The notes beneath the pieces were generated by a model. It was not told the DNA's origin. It worked only from the letters and a program-made list of their open reading frames with translations, and made no database searches. Source: Riptortus pedestris (lineage: Eukaryota > Arthropoda > Insecta > Hemiptera > Alydidae). From it: 64,000 nt of DNA. A program made the translations under genes and the position numbers. Each line of letters begins with the position of its first letter. The stretch's first letter is position 1. Below are positions 62,335 to 64,000 of the stretch, piece by piece. The stretch spans positions 206,039,001-206,103,000 of the forward strand of contig CM032228.1 in assembly GCA_019009955.1 (NCBI GenBank), read 5' to 3'.

Positions 62335-62345
62335 AGATACATTAT
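62221..62345. repeat. TA/TG compound microsatellite
   Basis: TA runs (62228-62256, 62276-62299) and TG runs (62303-62334) separated by short unique bits. Open segments here are repeat translations. Confidence 0.85.
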
Positions 62346-62381
62346 ATATGTATATATATTGTTTGTAAGCGCCGAAATTGT

Positions 62382-62588
62382 GAGTGTTTTTCGTGCCTAG
62401 TGGTGAAATATCCATTGGTCCTTCATCATGCTCTTAGGAAACCCCTTCCAATTGATTCAGCTTTCATTCATCTCCGTTTTGATAGACCGGCTTACACTCT
62501 TAATATGACTGGTGAAAGGAATATACGTTTCTCCAGCCATGTTTCTATTCCTGTGGTACATAAAACAAGCGGTATCTTTGATCTTTAA
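62382..62588 (+). CDS. Candidate exon, unknown
   Basis: An acceptor-like sequence (TGAGTGTTTTTCGTGCCTAG) ends at 62400 and is followed by an open frame reading VVKYPLVLHHALRKPLPIDS, then AFIHLRFDRPAYTLNMTGER and HVSIPVVHKTSGIFDL, closing with TAA at 62586-62588. Balanced residue use (Pro, His, Arg, Gly, Asp) and less AT-rich DNA than the flanks suggest real or former coding. There is no ATG near the start (the first codons are GTG GTG), which fits an internal or terminal exon better than a complete gene. No family recognised. Confidence 0.3.
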   Translation, partial: ECFSCLVVKYPLVLHHALRKPLPIDSAFIHLRFDRPAYTLNMTGERNIRFSSHVSIPVVHKTSGIFDL

Positions 62589-62709
62589 TTTGATAAATTT
62601 ATATTTATATTTATGACTAGTGTGCTCACATTTTGAAGACTTGTTTTAATTACTATACTTAGTCCCATAATTGTTAAGAATTCCAATTCGTTTAAAGTAT
62701 TTAAATTGA

Positions 62710-62770
62710 GGATCGGTTGAAGGCATGAGTACAACCTCAACAGCTGATTTTTTCTTAAGAGTAATCTGCT
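62710..62770 (-). mobile_element. HINE-like 5' terminal fragment
   Basis: GGCATGAGTACAACCTCAAC, AGCTGATTTTTTCTTAAGAG and TAATCTGCTTAAAAAA are the 5' end of the family on the minus strand with the T run flank. About 60 bases remain. Confidence 0.55.
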
Positions 62771-63849
62771 TAAAAAAAAGAAACAAAGGGATGCATTTCT
62801 TCTACAAGTTGAAGTATTCAAAGCGGTAAATCCAGGACAACCGGTAAGATGCAAGTTCGGTGTGATGTGGTTATTACTCTGAAATCCAATATAATATAAG
62901 ACCTATATTCACTACCCTTTACACAATATATAGCTATAACTACTTTCGTCACGTAGCTCAATGCGTTTCCCTTCACAATAGGACCGGTGTTTCTTTTTCA
63001 AATCGGACCTACAAAGGAGTTGCACTTTCTTTTTCTTTGTTTTTAGAGGAAATTTGTGAGTGTTCCTGGAGAAAGAATAATATTATGAAAATATCTATGA
63101 TGAAGAACACCAGGACTCTCTGTAGACTATGCAAATTATATTGTTTTAATCTAAAAGAAGGGAAATGTTCTTTCTTTCTGCTATAAAAACAAGTCGGTTA
63201 AATTGATATAATATCTCTAGTCTGTAAAAAGAGAATTTCTCTTATTGTTGCATAATGTCTGAGAGTTTTTTTTTGTCTCAGATTTTGAAAACAGTCAAAC
63301 ATCTTTGTACATGTTTCATCTCAGCAAATTTTAATATTAACAGGTAGATTAACAGGCACGCCCACTAGTATGACATCAGTGGGAACACGTTGTGCTTTGT
63401 GCTACATAGCGTTTTACCTTGTACATAACGTTTTGGTGAACATTTTAATGTAATTTTAAAATTAGGTATGTCACGCTTACATACTCTATGATATAATCTA
63501 TGTGATATAATCTATATTAATGCTAAATCCATGGATAATAAGTATTTATTTACCGATGAAAAAAATGAATGTGTAGGTAACTGAAATAATAATCTAGTTA
63601 AATTAGCAACTGTTGTATCACCTTTTTTAGAAAATATTGAAACACCAAAATAATAATAAGGCTACTTATAGTTACTTATACTTATTGTAAATATATATAT
63701 ATATATATATACTTATTGTAAGTCTAATAATAACATAATTCATTTTTAAAGATCAAGAACAGAATAAAACCAAAGTAATACTGAAATTACATGCAATATG
63801 TAAACTGCACACTAAGAAGTTTAAACAAAAAGTATAAAAGTATGTTCTT
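62771..63849. other. Gene-free AT-rich stretch
   Basis: No gene. Short tandem of TGATATAATCTATG near 63490-63515 and a TA tract at 63691-63712. Confidence 0.4.
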
Positions 63850-64000
63850 CAACTACTGTTATATACATGTTTCGTAAACCCCCGCTTCTACTCAAGCGAA
63901 ATTTATTTTAAATACCATACTCACTAAACATCTCAATACCAAAAAATACTTTAATCCCTGATAACATAGGTTTCTTACGACGGCAGAAATACTAAATAGA
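63850..64000 (+). mobile_element. HINE-like fragment cut by the window edge
   Basis: GTTATATACATGTTTCGTAA, ACCCCCGCTTCTACTCAAGC, TAAATACCATACTCACTAAA and a 3'-ward TTAATCCCTG match the long-form interior. It continues beyond the window. Confidence 0.45.

Overview
This 64 kb window is AT-rich nuclear DNA from a eukaryote, almost certainly an animal and most likely an arthropod. I infer this from long TA, GA and CA microsatellites, tRNA-derived SINEs, Jockey-like and R2-like non-LTR retrotransposon relics, and a Tc1/mariner-type relic with the helix-turn-helix domain common in arthropod genomes (DUF4817). A crustacean such as a copepod would fit, but species cannot be settled from sequence alone. 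There is no bacterial-style operon, rRNA, functional tRNA gene or CRISPR array. I found no intact host gene that I can name. The window looks intergenic or deeply intronic, and three short open segments (3206-3373, 8663-8876, 62382-62588) are the only candidates for host exons or small genes.

The dominant feature is one interspersed repeat family, present as more than a dozen full, partial or decayed copies on both strands (best copies 982-1917, 13455-14132, 26928-27500, 28753-29729, 31530-32276, 35537-36537, 39650-40256, 43755-44613, 45564-46650, 60630-61268). It has a palindromic 5' end, a subterminal inverted match near the 3' end, a GC-rich 3' hairpin, flanking T runs and an internal TA microsatellite. 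That architecture matches Helentron-associated (HINE/DINE-1-like) non-autonomous rolling-circle elements. Two interior cassettes, long and short, share the same ends.

These elements have served as landing pads. A canonical Helitron 3' end lies in the TA tract of one copy (29145-29592). A 414 bp Tc1/mariner-like deletion derivative with a TA duplication sits in another (35910-36323). A small fold-back sits in a third (46130-46220), and a long-arm fold-back abuts a fourth (26486-26925).

Layout: 1-5.4 kb has HINE copies, a possible TATA-driven small ORF and a 36-bp minisatellite (4100-5095). 5.4-9.3 kb is mostly plain, with one candidate exon. 9.3-12.1 kb has a SINE and a decayed R2-like element. 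13.4-14.6 kb has a HINE copy and a GA array. 14.6-22.7 kb is AT-rich with a few protein-like open scraps. 22.7-29.7 kb has SINEs, HINEs, a Jockey-like tail, a fold-back and the nested Helitron. 31.5-46.7 kb has seven HINE copies plus insertions. 48-53 kb has three more non-LTR tails. 53.6-55.5 kb has an inverted-repeat element and a HINE copy swollen by a GA array. 55.5-64 kb is sparse, with a few HINE copies and one candidate exon.
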